Shown: positions 17,294 through 26,695, numbered from the stretch's first letter. The stretch: DNA of 64,000 bases from an uncultured Bellilinea sp. (GCA_938040735.1 CALHYE010000007.1:119541-183540), one strand, 5' to 3'. Notes: a model not told the origin generated them from the letters alone. Numbers and translations are program-made.

Positions 17294-19501
17294 ATGAAAA
17301 TTGACAGCCTGATGGAAATTCTGCCACAAAATTACTCCGTAGTGGACCGGGAGATGGTGATGCGTGCTTATCGTTTTGCCGAAGCCGCTCATCAGGGGCA
17401 AAAGCGCGCCTCCGGTGAACCCTATGTGAGTCATTGCCTGGCAGTTGCCGCCATTCTGGCTGAAATGCAGGTGCCACCCGCAGTAGTGATCGCTGGCTTA
17501 CTTCATGATACGGTTGAAGATACCATTGTTACCCTTGATGACATCCGAAAAGAATTCGGCGATGAAGTTGCCAAATTAGTGGATGGAGTTACTAAATTAA
17601 CCAACCTGCCGAGGGTTTCGCGGGGTGACCAGCACCGCGACAGCGTAATTGCCGATGAAGACCTGCTTCCAGAACCGGTTGAAACGACTACGCGCAGCCG
17701 GCGCAAGGACATGACCAACGAAACCCTCCGCAAAGTCTTTTTAGCCATGGGGGATGATATCCGGGTGGTCCTGATTAAGTTGGCTGACCGCCTGCACAAT
17801 ATGCGCACGCTGGGTTACATGCCGGAAGAAAAACGTAAACGGATTGCCCAACAAACCCTGGATATCTTTGCGCCTCTTGCCAACCGTCTCGGTATCTGGC
17901 AGATCAAATGGGAACTGGAAGATTTGGCATTTCGCTATGTCAACCCGGAAAAATACCGCGAAATCGCCGAAAATCTGGCCGAACGACGCCAGGATCGCGA
18001 GCGCCAGATTCAGCAGATTATCCAACGGATGCAAACCATCTTGCGAGAGAATGGGATCAAAGCCGAAATCAGCGGCCGTCCAAAACACATCTATTCCATT
18101 TATAAAAAGATGGCTGAAAAGGGCAAGACCTTTGAAATGGTACGCGACTTGCGCGCTGTTCGTTGCATCGTCCAAGATATCCCATCGTGTTATGCGGCGC
18201 TGGGGGTCATCCATACCCACTGGCGTCCTATCCCGCAGGAATTTGATGATTATATTGCAGCCCCTAAGGATAACTTTTATCAATCTCTCCACACTGCCGT
18301 GATCTATGACGACGGCAAACCCCTGGAGGTGCAAATCCGCACAATGGAGATGCACCAGAACGCTGAGTACGGTATCGCCGCCCACTGGCGCTACAAAGAA
18401 CGCGGGCCAAAAGATGAACTTTACGAACAACGTATCAACTGGCTGCGCAAATTAATGGAGTGGCGTCAAGAAATTGAAGATGCCCAGGAATTTGTCGAAG
18501 GCATTAAGAGCGATGTCTTTCGCGACCGCGTGTATGTCTTTACCCCGCGCGGAGATATCATTGATTTACCCGCCGGTTCTACCCCCATAGATTTCGCCTA
18601 TCATGTCCACACCGAAATTGGTAACCGCTGCCGCGGGGCAAAGATTAATGGCAAATTAGTCACCTTAGATTACACCCTCAAAACGGGCGATCAAGTCGAA
18701 ATTCTGACTGCTAAACAAGGCGGACCAAGCCGCGACTGGCTCAACCCATCCCTAGGATTGGTGAAAACCCAGCGGGCAAGATCAAAAATCCGGGCATGGT
18801 TTAAGAAGCAAGATCGCGAACAAAACCTGACCCAAGGGAAAGCCATGTTTGAGAAAGAATTGCGCCGCCTCGGAATTACCGATGTGGATATTGAAAAACT
18901 GGCGCAGGATTTTGACTTCAAAAATGCCGAGGATTTATATGTCGCCATCGGCTGCGGCGATATTGGACTTGGGCGGGTGATTAACCGCATCAGCGATGAA
19001 AATGCCAAAAAAGACCCCTTTATCTTTACCCTGCACCAACCAAAGGAAAGTAAACCTTCCGGGAATGGTGTTACCGTCCTGGGGTTGAAGGGCCTATTGA
19101 CCACATTTGCTCGCTGCTGCAATCCGGCTCCTGGCGATGAAATCGTCGGCTATATTACCCGCGGACGCGGCGCGACCATTCACCGGCAGGACTGCCCGAA
19201 TGTGCTGCGCTTGAAAGAAAAGGAACGAATTGTCAAAGTGACCTGGGGAGAACCTCACCAGACCTATCCGGTTCATGTGCTGGTCAAAGCCTACGACCGG
19301 CAGGGATTAATGAACGATATTTCTATGATTATCAGTAACGAAGAAGTAAACTTAATTGATATTGATTTGAAAGTCACCCACAACCTGGCTTCCATCCATA
19401 TGGTTGTAGAAATCAGCGACATTAACCAACTTAGCCGAGTCCTTACCCGCATTGAAAACCTCCCGAATGTTGTGGAAGCTCACCGTACCAATCCGGGTTG
19501 A
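17294..19501 (+). CDS. Bifunctional (p)ppGpp synthetase/hydrolase, RelA/SpoT family
   Basis: This 735-residue RSH enzyme makes and degrades the alarmone (p)ppGpp. The HD hydrolase domain (about 30-185) keeps HDTVEDT and KLADRLHNMRTL, so hydrolase activity is likely. The synthetase domain (about 225-370) has the RAVRCIV strand, the DYIAAPKDNFYQSLHT substrate loop and EVQIRTMEMH. The TGS domain (about 410-470) begins VYVFTPRGDIIDLPAGST. A zinc-finger/helical region contains ARCCNPAPGDEIVGY at about 610, and an ACT domain ends the protein. The length is typical of long RSH proteins. Its expression is probably linked to moeA, 16 bases downstream. Confidence 0.95.
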   Translation: MKIDSLMEILPQNYSVVDREMVMRAYRFAEAAHQGQKRASGEPYVSHCLAVAAILAEMQVPPAVVIAGLLHDTVEDTIVTLDDIRKEFGDEVAKLVDGVTKLTNLPRVSRGDQHRDSVIADEDLLPEPVETTTRSRRKDMTNETLRKVFLAMGDDIRVVLIKLADRLHNMRTLGYMPEEKRKRIAQQTLDIFAPLANRLGIWQIKWELEDLAFRYVNPEKYREIAENLAERRQDRERQIQQIIQRMQTILRENGIKAEISGRPKHIYSIYKKMAEKGKTFEMVRDLRAVRCIVQDIPSCYAALGVIHTHWRPIPQEFDDYIAAPKDNFYQSLHTAVIYDDGKPLEVQIRTMEMHQNAEYGIAAHWRYKERGPKDELYEQRINWLRKLMEWRQEIEDAQEFVEGIKSDVFRDRVYVFTPRGDIIDLPAGSTPIDFAYHVHTEIGNRCRGAKINGKLVTLDYTLKTGDQVEILTAKQGGPSRDWLNPSLGLVKTQRARSKIRAWFKKQDREQNLTQGKAMFEKELRRLGITDVDIEKLAQDFDFKNAEDLYVAIGCGDIGLGRVINRISDENAKKDPFIFTLHQPKESKPSGNGVTVLGLKGLLTTFARCCNPAPGDEIVGYITRGRGATIHRQDCPNVLRLKEKERIVKVTWGEPHQTYPVHVLVKAYDRQGLMNDISMIISNEEVNLIDIDLKVTHNLASIHMVVEISDINQLSRVLTRIENLPNVVEAHRTNPG

Positions 19502-19517
19502 TCACACGGAGAGTTAA

Positions 19518-20789
19518 ATGTCAGATTTGATCTCAGTCAATCAAGCATTATTCAGAATCCTGTCCGAATTCGAATCGCTTCCGGCTGAACAGATCGAAAT
19601 CTCCGAAGCGCTTTTTCGGACGCTTGCCGAAGATATTCACTCCCCCTTTGACCTGCCCTTGTTTGCCAATTCAAGCGTAGATGGTTTCGCAGTTTGCGCC
19701 TCAAAAGACCTGCGCGCCGGTTCGAGGGGAAATTTCACCCTGCCGGTTGTGGGTGATATTCCGGCTGGAGTGCAAACTTCACTCCGGCTTAATAAGGATG
19801 AAACCGCCCGGATTATGACTGGCGCGCCATTACCCGAAGGAGCAGATGCTGTTTTACCGGTCGAAGACACCAATTATCCGTATCGTGACGGTTCCGCGCC
19901 CCTGCCTTCGGAGGTCACATTTTTCCGTTTTCCCACAGCAGGTGAAAATGTCCGACCGCGCGGCCAAGATGTTCAAAAAGGCCAAAAAATCCTTGCAAAA
20001 GGCAGAAAACTTCAACCGCAGGATATTGGGATGCTGGCCACGCTGGGGCTTGACCACATCCATGTCGTCCGAAAACCACGAATTGCCCTGTTCTCCAGCG
20101 GCGACGAATTGCTAACCCCCGGCATTCCTCCCCAGCCGGGAAAAATTTATGACGCCAACAGTTATTCATTAGGACTGTTAGCCTTACGCGAAGGAGCCGA
20201 AATCATCCGGCTGGGAGTTGCCCGAGACGACTATCAGGCCGTTTTGGAATTGTTCGAAAAGGCAAAAAACGCCAATGCCGACCTGATTCTGACCTCCGCT
20301 GGGGTCAGTGTAGGAGCATTCGATTTTGTTCGTCAGGTGTTGGAAGAGCACGGCCAGGTCAAGCTCTGGCGGGTGAATATGCGTCCCGGTAAACCCCTCA
20401 CCTACGGTTCCTACCATGGCATTCCGGTCATCAGTTTGCCGGGGAATCCCGTTTCTGCCTTTGTGGGATTTTTGGTGTTTGTCCGCCCGGTCATTGCCAA
20501 ACTTTGCGGGCTTGAACCCACTCCCCCCGCCACCCTGCCGGTCATCCTTGAACATCCTGTCCTCTCAGATGGACGAGAAAGTTATTTGCGCGCCATCGTC
20601 CAAAAATCTCCAGAGGGGTTTGTCGCCCGCCTTACCGGTCATCAAGGGTCTGGCAATTTATATTCTTTAGTGCAGGCAAACGCTTTACTGATAATCCCCG
20701 CAGGTGTAAAATCATTGCCTGCCGGTGAAACTGTTCAGGCATGGCTGTTGGATGACGAGCCCTTACCGGTATCGGAGAAACCTGAATGA
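19518..20789 (+). CDS. moeA: Molybdopterin molybdenumtransferase MoeA
   Basis: This 423-residue enzyme inserts molybdate into adenylated molybdopterin. The first domains carry FANSSVDGFAV and MTGAPLPEGADAVLPVED. The MPT-binding domain has LTSAGVSVGAFDFV, MRPGKPLTYG and SLPGNPVSAFVGF. The C-terminal domain IV completes the protein. The start has GGAGAG upstream. Its stop overlaps the next gene by ATGA. No other cofactor genes (moaA, mobA) are in this window, so any molybdoenzyme lies elsewhere. None of the redox enzymes here is an obvious molybdoenzyme. Confidence 0.93.
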   Translation: MSDLISVNQALFRILSEFESLPAEQIEISEALFRTLAEDIHSPFDLPLFANSSVDGFAVCASKDLRAGSRGNFTLPVVGDIPAGVQTSLRLNKDETARIMTGAPLPEGADAVLPVEDTNYPYRDGSAPLPSEVTFFRFPTAGENVRPRGQDVQKGQKILAKGRKLQPQDIGMLATLGLDHIHVVRKPRIALFSSGDELLTPGIPPQPGKIYDANSYSLGLLALREGAEIIRLGVARDDYQAVLELFEKAKNANADLILTSAGVSVGAFDFVRQVLEEHGQVKLWRVNMRPGKPLTYGSYHGIPVISLPGNPVSAFVGFLVFVRPVIAKLCGLEPTPPATLPVILEHPVLSDGRESYLRAIVQKSPEGFVARLTGHQGSGNLYSLVQANALLIIPAGVKSLPAGETVQAWLLDDEPLPVSEKPE

Positions 20790-21220
20790 GACTTTGGACA
20801 AGGGTTGCTTGGCTCACGGCGGTAATTGGTTTACTTGATTCTATCTATCTGACGATTCTTAAGTTGAGTAACAACAAATCACTTTGTATTCAGGGTGTTG
20901 GAGATTGCTGGTCGGTCAATACCAGTATTTATTCAGAAATTTTTGGAATTCCAATCGCCATACTGGGTGCAGGCGCTTATGGTTTCATTCTCATCTTGTT
21001 GTGGGCTGAACACCGCACCCTCTTGATCCATCCATATGCCGGATTTATCCTTTTCGGTGTCACATTAATCGGTATTATTTACTCAGCCTACTTGACGTAC
21101 CTTGAAATTGCGGTTATAAAAGCGATTTGTCCGTTCTGTGTGGTTTCAGCAGTCGCAATGTTGATTTTGTTTATTTACTCGGTGAAAAGACTGGTTGAAC
21201 CGAGCGGCGATGAATCTTAA
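20786..21220 (+). CDS. Vitamin K epoxide reductase (VKOR) family membrane protein
   Basis: This 144-residue protein has about four membrane helices. It has the VKOR redox residues: a loop pair in SLCIQGVGDCWSV, followed by the NTSIYSEIFGIPIA segment where the family has its conserved Ser/Asn, and the active-site CXXC in AICPFCVVSAV. Bacterial VKOR re-oxidises a thioredoxin-like partner with quinone and so drives disulfide formation outside the membrane. No fused or adjacent thioredoxin/DsbA domain is present, so the partner is encoded elsewhere. It overlaps moeA by 4 bases, so coupling is likely. Confidence 0.88.
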   Translation: MRLWTRVAWLTAVIGLLDSIYLTILKLSNNKSLCIQGVGDCWSVNTSIYSEIFGIPIAILGAGAYGFILILLWAEHRTLLIHPYAGFILFGVTLIGIIYSAYLTYLEIAVIKAICPFCVVSAVAMLILFIYSVKRLVEPSGDES

Positions 21221-21237
21221 CTCCTCAGGAGGATCGA

Positions 21238-21471
21238 ATGCCAAAAATCCGCTGCCATTATATTGATTGCGCTTTCCTGGATGACGGTTACTGCAGCGCT
21301 GCCCTCATCGAAGTTGACCCTGACTCGGGATGCCTGACTTACTCACCCACCGCCGAAAGCGAACATGAGGATGAGTGGGACGAAGAAGAAATTGAGGAAT
21401 GGGAAGACTTAGAAGAGGATCTGGAAGAAGAAGACGAAGATTGGATTGACGACGAAGAAGAAGAGTTCTAA
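21238..21471 (+). CDS. Small Cys-motif protein with a poly-acidic tail
   Basis: This 77-residue protein starts with a Cys-containing module (Cys6, Cys11, Cys19, Cys32; pattern CHYIDC...GYCSA...GCLTY) that resembles the DUF1540-type small metal-binding fold. That resemblance is my judgement. Residues from about 40 to the end are almost entirely Asp, Glu and Trp. The gene has AGGAGG 5 bases before its ATG and ends at a strong terminator, so it is very likely translated. It is the last gene of the relA-moeA-VKOR run. A zinc-binding or nucleic-acid-mimic role is possible; function is unknown. Confidence 0.82.
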   Translation: MPKIRCHYIDCAFLDDGYCSAALIEVDPDSGCLTYSPTAESEHEDEWDEEEIEEWEDLEEDLEEEDEDWIDDEEEEF

Positions 21472-21495
21472 TTTGAATTAACCCCCTTCGGTAAT

Positions 21496-21529
21496 ACCCC
21501 GGATGAGGCTGGTATTCCGGGGTTTTTTT
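21496..21529 (+). terminator. Rho-independent terminator after the small acidic protein gene
   Basis: An 8-bp stem ACCCCGGA/TCCGGGGT (21496-21503 with 21516-21523), a 12-base loop and a seven-T run form a canonical intrinsic terminator. Confidence 0.88.
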
Positions 21530-21546
21530 GTGAAAACTTGGATACC

Positions 21547-22848
21547 ATGGCTCAGGAAAATCTCCTCCAAAAAAGTTTGCGCTTCAACACCATTGTCAAC
21601 CTGATTGACGGGGGTTTTTTTGGTTTTGCCCTGGGATTAGCCTCATTTAGCACCGTAATTCCTCTCTTCATCGCCAATTTCACCGATTCTGCCGCCTGGA
21701 TCGGTCTGGTTCCTGCCATCCATGCTGTGGGCTGGCAATTCCCACAACTGTTGACGGCTCGCTGGGTAAGCGGCATGAAGCGTTTCAAACCTTTTGTGCT
21801 GTTTATGACGGTGCAAGAGCGCCTTCCATTTTTAGGGCTGGCGCTTCTGGCGTGGTGGTCTTCGGCGATGGATAACCGGCTCACGCTGACCATTGCCTTC
21901 GCGCTTCTCATCTGGCAAGGGGTGGGCGGTGGATTGACCGCCAACGCCTGGCAGAACTTCATCGGAAAAATTATCCCCCATCATTTGCGGGCTACTTTTT
22001 TTGGCGCTCAATCGGCAGCAGCCAATCTTCTGGGTGGAATTGGAGCAATTCTGGCTGGCTTTTTATTGGAACGCCTGGACTTTCCAACCAATTTTGTGGT
22101 TTGTTTTGTACTTGCCAGTGGAATGATGGTTATCTCCTGGGTGTTCCTTTCACTCAGCCGCGAACCGGATCACCCGGTTATACCCGAGCCGGATGACCAA
22201 AAGGTTTTTTGGCAGAAGGTTTTGGTCATCGTCCGCCAGGATCGCCCATTCCGCTGGTTCATCATCAGCCGGATATTATTTCAGTTTGCTACCATGGCAT
22301 CCGCTTTTTATACGGTCTATGCCGTCAAAATCCTTGGCATGGGAGAAGTGGCTGCCGGTATAATGACCAGCATCTTGTTTATTGTCCAGGTGGTCTCCAA
22401 CATGGCTTTTGGCTGGTTGGCGGATCGAAAGGGGCGGCTGCCCGTACTGATGAGCGGGGCATTATGTTCAGTGGTCGCCGCCGGAGCAGCCTGGCTTGCC
22501 CCCAACTACAACTGGTTCTACGCAATTATGATCTTTGCCGGCATGGCCAGCTCGGTCTTCTGGACGATTGGTATCGCTGTCAGCCTTGAATTTGGAACAG
22601 AGCACGAACGCCCAACTTATGTTGGTTTAGCCAATACCCTTATCGCCCCCAGCGCAATCCTTGCGCCGCTATTGGGAGGCTGGTTAGCCGATTTGGTCAA
22701 TTATCGCCTGACTTTTTTTGTTTCTGCTTTATTTGGACTGCTAACATGGATTATCCTCCTTTTATTTGTCCGCATCCCCCAAAAGTCCCCTGCCGCTGTT
22801 CCGCTAACTTATTCCCCCGAGACCCCTCTTGATTCACGAAACCAATGA
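21547..22848 (+). CDS. MFS transporter
   Basis: This protein of about 433 residues has 12 predicted membrane segments in two six-helix halves with a central hydrophilic loop near residues 205-225 (DHPVIPEPDDQK). The MFS loop motif appears in the second half as GWLADRKGRLPV, and WIGLVPAIHAVGWQFPQL is in the first. The substrate is not recognisable; the family is uncharacterised. ATG 21547 is used; a TTG three codons earlier is possible, and neither has a clear Shine-Dalgarno. The 3' end overlaps the convergent small membrane protein gene by 40 bases. Confidence 0.8.
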   Translation: MAQENLLQKSLRFNTIVNLIDGGFFGFALGLASFSTVIPLFIANFTDSAAWIGLVPAIHAVGWQFPQLLTARWVSGMKRFKPFVLFMTVQERLPFLGLALLAWWSSAMDNRLTLTIAFALLIWQGVGGGLTANAWQNFIGKIIPHHLRATFFGAQSAAANLLGGIGAILAGFLLERLDFPTNFVVCFVLASGMMVISWVFLSLSREPDHPVIPEPDDQKVFWQKVLVIVRQDRPFRWFIISRILFQFATMASAFYTVYAVKILGMGEVAAGIMTSILFIVQVVSNMAFGWLADRKGRLPVLMSGALCSVVAAGAAWLAPNYNWFYAIMIFAGMASSVFWTIGIAVSLEFGTEHERPTYVGLANTLIAPSAILAPLLGGWLADLVNYRLTFFVSALFGLLTWIILLLFVRIPQKSPAAVPLTYSPETPLDSRNQ

Positions 22849-23183
22849 TAGGCAAAAAAATAAATCGGCGAAATCAGAATAACAAAAAAGAACAAAAACA
22901 TCTTGGGTATTCCCAAAGTCCACAAGAATAATATCGAAAAAATTAGGATGATTATTGAACCCGCCTTTTCTTTCTTAAGAGCGAGGATGTATCCGCAAAT
23001 CATCCCAAACTGGAAAACCAGATTAAGGGGAAAATTGGTCTTAATGATGTCTGGCTGTTGAAAAAGAATTCCGATCTGATTGACAAAGAAAGCCCCCATC
23101 AAAAACAACATGACTGCACAGAAAAAACGACCAATCCAAATAACCTTAAACCGATTGAACTTAAAGAGGGGCTCATCATCCAT
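22809..23183 (-). CDS. Small hypothetical membrane protein
   Basis: This 124-residue protein has four predicted membrane helices (about 14-35, 44-62, 70-88, 92-112) and no recognised domain. It is Phe- and Ile-rich and AT-richer than its neighbours, which hints at a different history. A TATAAT stands 18-23 bases before the ATG. Its 3' end overlaps the MFS gene on the other strand. Function is unknown; I rate it as probably real because of the clean membrane topology and its own promoter element. Confidence 0.6.
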   Translation of the reverse strand: MDDEPLFKFNRFKVIWIGRFFCAVMLFLMGAFFVNQIGILFQQPDIIKTNFPLNLVFQFGMICGYILALKKEKAGSIIILIFSILFLWTLGIPKMFLFFFVILISPIYFFAYHWFRESRGVSGE

Positions 23184-23200
23184 GCAAACACCATTAATTC

Positions 23201-23206
23201 ATTATA
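23201..23206 (-). promoter_or_regulatory. -10 element for the small membrane protein gene
   Basis: TATAAT on the minus strand ends 17 bases before the ATG at 23183. No consensus -35 is evident at normal spacing. Confidence 0.35.
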
Positions 23207-23261
23207 TAATGTTTACTGTTATAGTAATAAATTCAGGGTTATTTCAAAGAAATTCCTAATA

Positions 23262-23295
23262 CTAAAATAGCGCCCGTGTTTTTGAACCGAGCGCT
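23262..23295 (-). terminator. Intrinsic terminator after glnS
   Basis: On the minus strand AGCGCTCG and CGGGCGCT (23295-23288 with 23276-23269) form an 8-bp stem with one G-U pair, followed by ATTTTAGT. It lies 25 bases after the glnS stop. Confidence 0.65.
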
Positions 23296-23320
23296 TTTGT
23301 TGAGTTTATCCCCAATTGTC

Positions 23321-25006
23321 CTACTTCATTTTTTGTTCAATTTTCGCCCAGGTATCCCGCAAGGTGACGGTCAGGTTGAAAACCAGAAGCGAGTCGGTAG
23401 TATCGGGGTCAACGCAAAAGAAACCCTTCCGTTCAAACTGGAAGCGGTCCCCGGGCTTCGCCTGAGCAAGGCTGTTTTCCACTTTACATCCTGAAATGAT
23501 CTTCATGGAATCGGGATTTAAGTAATCCAGAAAAGTTTTGCCCTCTTCCGGTTGGTTAGGATTGGGAATTGTAAACAAGCGGTCATACCAGCGCACTTCG
23601 GCATCCAGTGCGTGGGGGGCTGATACCCAATGGATCGTACCTTGAACTTTTCGGCCATCCGGCGCATAACCTCCGCGCGTTTCCGGGTCATAAGTGCAAT
23701 GGATTTCGTTGACCCGACCGGTTTGCGCATCTTTGACATAATCCACACACTTAATGATGTAACCCCAGCGCAATCGCACTTCACGCCCGGGGGAAAGGCG
23801 GTAATATTTAGGTGGAGGCTCTTCCCGGAAGTCATCTCTTTCAATGTAGAGTTCCCGGCTGAAAGGCACCTTACGAGTTCCAGCAGAGGCATCTTCCGGA
23901 TTGTTGATGGCTTCCAGTTCTTCTACTTGCCCTTCCGGGTAATTAAGGATAATCAACTTGACCGGGTCAATCACGGCCATCACCCGCGGAGCATGTAAGT
24001 TTAAGTCATCCCGTACTGCGCTTTCCAACAGAGCCACATCTACCACACTCTCTTTTTTGGAAACCCCGACCATACCAATAAATTTCCGAATGGCTTGGGG
24101 GGTGTAACCCCGCCGCCGCATTCCACGCAAGGTCGGCATGCGGGGATCATCCCAACCGCGTACATGTCCCTCTTCAACCAATTGTTTCAGAAACCGCTTG
24201 CTTAAGATGGTATAGGTCAGGTTAAGCCGGGCAAATTCAATCTGACGGCTCGGGAAAATGCCCAACTCGCGGATAAACCACTCATACAACGGCCGATGAT
24301 CCTCATAAGCCAAATCACAAAGGGAGTGGGTGATTCCTTCGATCGCATCACACTGCCCATGGGCAAAATCATACATTGGATAAATACACCATTTGTTCCC
24401 GGTACGGTGATGCGGTGCGTGAATAATCCGGTACATGACCGGATCGCGCAGGTTGATATTTCCGGAAGCCATGTCAATTTTGGCGCGCAATACGCACGAC
24501 CCTTCCGGAAATTCTCCTTTTCGCATCCGCTCAAACAGATCTAAATTCTCTTCAACCGTTCGATTGCGGTAGGGGCTTTCCCGCCCCGGCTCTGTCAACG
24601 TCCCGCGGTATTCGCGAATTTCCTCCGGGCTGAGATGGCACACATAGGCTTTCCCCTTCTTGATGAGTTGAACCGCGAAATCATACAATTGCTCAAAATA
24701 ATCCGAGGCATAAAATTCCCGATTGCCCCAATCAAACCCCAACCAGCGGATATCTTCCTTAATCGCCTCAACATATTCCACATCCTCTTTAACCGGGTTG
24801 GTATCGTCAAAGCGCAGGTTTGTCGTTCCGCCAAACGCTTGAGCGGTTTCAAAATCAATACAAATCGCTTTGGCGTGACCGATGTGCAAATAGCCGTTCG
24901 GCTCGGGTGGAAAGCGGGTACGTACGTAATTGAACCTTCCCGACTCAAGGTCTTCTCTCACCGCCTCGAGGATGAAGTTGCTGGATTCTTGGGATTGATC
25001 GGTCAT
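23321..25006 (-). CDS. glnS: Glutaminyl-tRNA synthetase
   Basis: This 561-residue class I synthetase charges tRNA-Gln. It has the HIGH signature in [16 protein letters not shown], the FDDTNP segment, and the KMSKS-equivalent as [12 protein letters not shown]. The anticodon-binding beta-barrel domains fill the last 230 residues. AGGAGGT precedes the ATG. A GlnRS means that this organism can charge tRNA-Gln directly rather than only through the GatCAB amidotransferase route. tRNA-Gln(CUG) lies immediately upstream on the same strand, separated by a terminator hairpin. Confidence 0.96.
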   Translation of the reverse strand: MTDQSQESSNFILEAVREDLESGRFNYVRTRFPPEPNGYLHIGHAKAICIDFETAQAFGGTTNLRFDDTNPVKEDVEYVEAIKEDIRWLGFDWGNREFYASDYFEQLYDFAVQLIKKGKAYVCHLSPEEIREYRGTLTEPGRESPYRNRTVEENLDLFERMRKGEFPEGSCVLRAKIDMASGNINLRDPVMYRIIHAPHHRTGNKWCIYPMYDFAHGQCDAIEGITHSLCDLAYEDHRPLYEWFIRELGIFPSRQIEFARLNLTYTILSKRFLKQLVEEGHVRGWDDPRMPTLRGMRRRGYTPQAIRKFIGMVGVSKKESVVDVALLESAVRDDLNLHAPRVMAVIDPVKLIILNYPEGQVEELEAINNPEDASAGTRKVPFSRELYIERDDFREEPPPKYYRLSPGREVRLRWGYIIKCVDYVKDAQTGRVNEIHCTYDPETRGGYAPDGRKVQGTIHWVSAPHALDAEVRWYDRLFTIPNPNQPEEGKTFLDYLNPDSMKIISGCKVENSLAQAKPGDRFQFERKGFFCVDPDTTDSLLVFNLTVTLRDTWAKIEQKMK

Positions 25007-25031
25007 TTTAGAACCTCCTGCAGATTAGAGA

Positions 25032-25058
25032 AAAGCACCCTCTCCGAAAGGGTGCTTT
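25032..25058 (-). terminator. Terminator hairpin between tRNA-Gln and glnS
   Basis: On the minus strand AAAGCACCCT pairs with AGGGTGCTTT (10 bp, 7-base loop), followed by TCTCT. It sits 11 bases after the tRNA-Gln 3' end and 26 bases before the glnS ATG, so it could end the tRNA transcript or attenuate read-through into glnS. Confidence 0.65.
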
Positions 25059-25068
25059 CGCCATTAGG

Positions 25069-25139
25069 CTGGGGGCAGAGGATTCGAACCCCTATCAACA
25101 GATCCAGAGTCTGCTGTCCTGCCGTTGGACGAGCCCCCA
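25069..25139 (-). tRNA. tRNA-Gln(CUG)
   Basis: On the minus strand the acceptor TGGGGGC pairs with GCCCCCA, with discriminator G. The D stem is GTCC/GGAC. The anticodon stem GCAGA/TCTGT holds the loop CTCTGGA, giving anticodon CUG for CAG codons. The T arm is AGGGG-TTCGAAT-CCTCT. The size is 71 bases, without encoded CCA. It lies exactly between gltX and glnS. Confidence 0.96.
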
Positions 25140-25180
25140 AATCTAACGTGGCACATTCTATCACTTTTCCATAAGGCTGT

Positions 25181-26695
25181 CTAGGCTTGCGCAGCGGCTT
25201 GTTCTTCCATATGCTTCAAAAGCGCAACCGCCTTCTCCATTCTTTTGATCACAGTTTCTTTTCCGATGATTTCCATGCTCTCGAACAGAGGTGGGCTAAC
25301 CTTCTGGCCGGTAACGGCAACCCGCACCAACCCAAACACCTGTGCCGGCTTCAAACCGGTGTCTTCCACCAGCTGCCGCATGGGGGGTTCGGCAGTAGAA
25401 ACCCGCATGTCCGGTAAATCTTTCAAAATTGCCAAGATTCTTTGAGCCAGTTCACAGGATTGTTTGACAGACAAATCCTTTACCACCAATTCCTCTATGT
25501 TTGGCTGGACTTCTTCTACAAAAAAGAAGCCGGCAATTTCAGTAACCTCATCCAGCGTATGCAATCGCTCCTGAATCAGGGGCGTGACTTTCAACAGCGT
25601 TTCATCGGACACCGAATATCCTTTTTCAATCAGAAACGGCTTGACCCGTTTAGCCAGTTCATCAATCGGCAAATGACGGATGTGCAAGCCGTTGAAATGA
25701 TCAAATTTGGTGAAATTAATCGCTGCCGGCGCAGGATTTAGCCGTTCCAAACTGAACTTTTCAATCAAATCGGCCATGGTAAAGAATTCGGTATGGTCAT
25801 CATAACTCCATCCCATCAACGCAATCCAATTAACCACCGCTTCCGGCAGGTACCCCAACCCTTGCAAATCTTTCAGAAAGATTGAATAACCGTCCTTTAT
25901 CAACTCGGCCGATTCACGCTTACTCATTTTGCCTTTGCCGCTGGGTTTGAGGAACACCGAAAGATGGATCCAAACCGGTTCCTGCCAGCCAAAAGCCCGA
26001 TGAATCAGCCCATGCAATGGAAAGGTCGGCAGCCACTCCGAACCGCGAATTACATGGGTGATCTTCATCAGGTGATCATCCACTGCCGCTGCCAGATGAT
26101 ACAAAGCCAATCCATCCGATTTAACCAGAATGTAATCGTCCAATACCCGATTCTCAACCGTAATATCCCCCCGCAGCAAGTCGGTTACTGTCGTAGTCCC
26201 ATCCTGTGGAGTCTTAAAGCGAATCACATGCGGTTCGCCCGCCATTGCCCGCGCTTTTGCCTCAGCCGGATCCAGCTTCCGGCAGGCGCCGTCATAGCGC
26301 GGCGATTCTTTGCGGCTCATTTGTTCCTGACGAACGGCCTCCAATCGTTGCGGTGAGCAAAAGCAATAATAGGCTTTCCCATCCTCGATTAACTGTTGGG
26401 CATAATGCTGGTAAATTTCTTTTCTTTGGGATTGCCGGTAAGGCTCATAAGGACCGCCCTTGTCCGGGCCTTCATCCCATTCCAGCCCCAGCCAGCGCAG
26501 CCCCTGAATGATTTCTTCCTCAGCGCCGGGGACATAACGCTTTCGATCGGTATCCTCAATCCGCAGGATAAATTGGCCGCCAGTTTTTCGGGCTATTAAA
26601 TAATTATAGAGCGCGGTACGCGCTCCGCCAATATGGAGATGGCCGGTTGGCGATGGGGCAAATCGAACACGCACAGGTGAGAGTGATTCAGCCAT
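25181..26695 (-). CDS. gltX: Glutamyl-tRNA synthetase
   Basis: This class I synthetase of 504 residues has VRFAPSPTGHLHIGGART with the HIGH motif, and KMSKRESAEL as the KMSKS loop. The C-terminal helical anticodon-binding domain is complete. The ATG at 26695 is preferred because AGGAGC lies a few bases upstream; an in-frame ATG at 26707 has that Shine-Dalgarno inside its own coding sequence. Because glnS is present, this GluRS is probably discriminating. It follows rodA by 17 bases on the same strand. Confidence 0.96.
   Translation of the reverse strand: MAESLSPVRVRFAPSPTGHLHIGGARTALYNYLIARKTGGQFILRIEDTDRKRYVPGAEEEIIQGLRWLGLEWDEGPDKGGPYEPYRQSQRKEIYQHYAQQLIEDGKAYYCFCSPQRLEAVRQEQMSRKESPRYDGACRKLDPAEAKARAMAGEPHVIRFKTPQDGTTTVTDLLRGDITVENRVLDDYILVKSDGLALYHLAAAVDDHLMKITHVIRGSEWLPTFPLHGLIHRAFGWQEPVWIHLSVFLKPSGKGKMSKRESAELIKDGYSIFLKDLQGLGYLPEAVVNWIALMGWSYDDHTEFFTMADLIEKFSLERLNPAPAAINFTKFDHFNGLHIRHLPIDELAKRVKPFLIEKGYSVSDETLLKVTPLIQERLHTLDEVTEIAGFFFVEEVQPNIEELVVKDLSVKQSCELAQRILAILKDLPDMRVSTAEPPMRQLVEDTGLKPAQVFGLVRVAVTGQKVSPPLFESMEIIGKETVIKRMEKAVALLKHMEEQAAAQA

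Noticed and set aside
17741..18430. 229-codon minus-strand frame inside relA/spoT
   Set aside because: It mirrors a highly conserved coding region and has no independent support.
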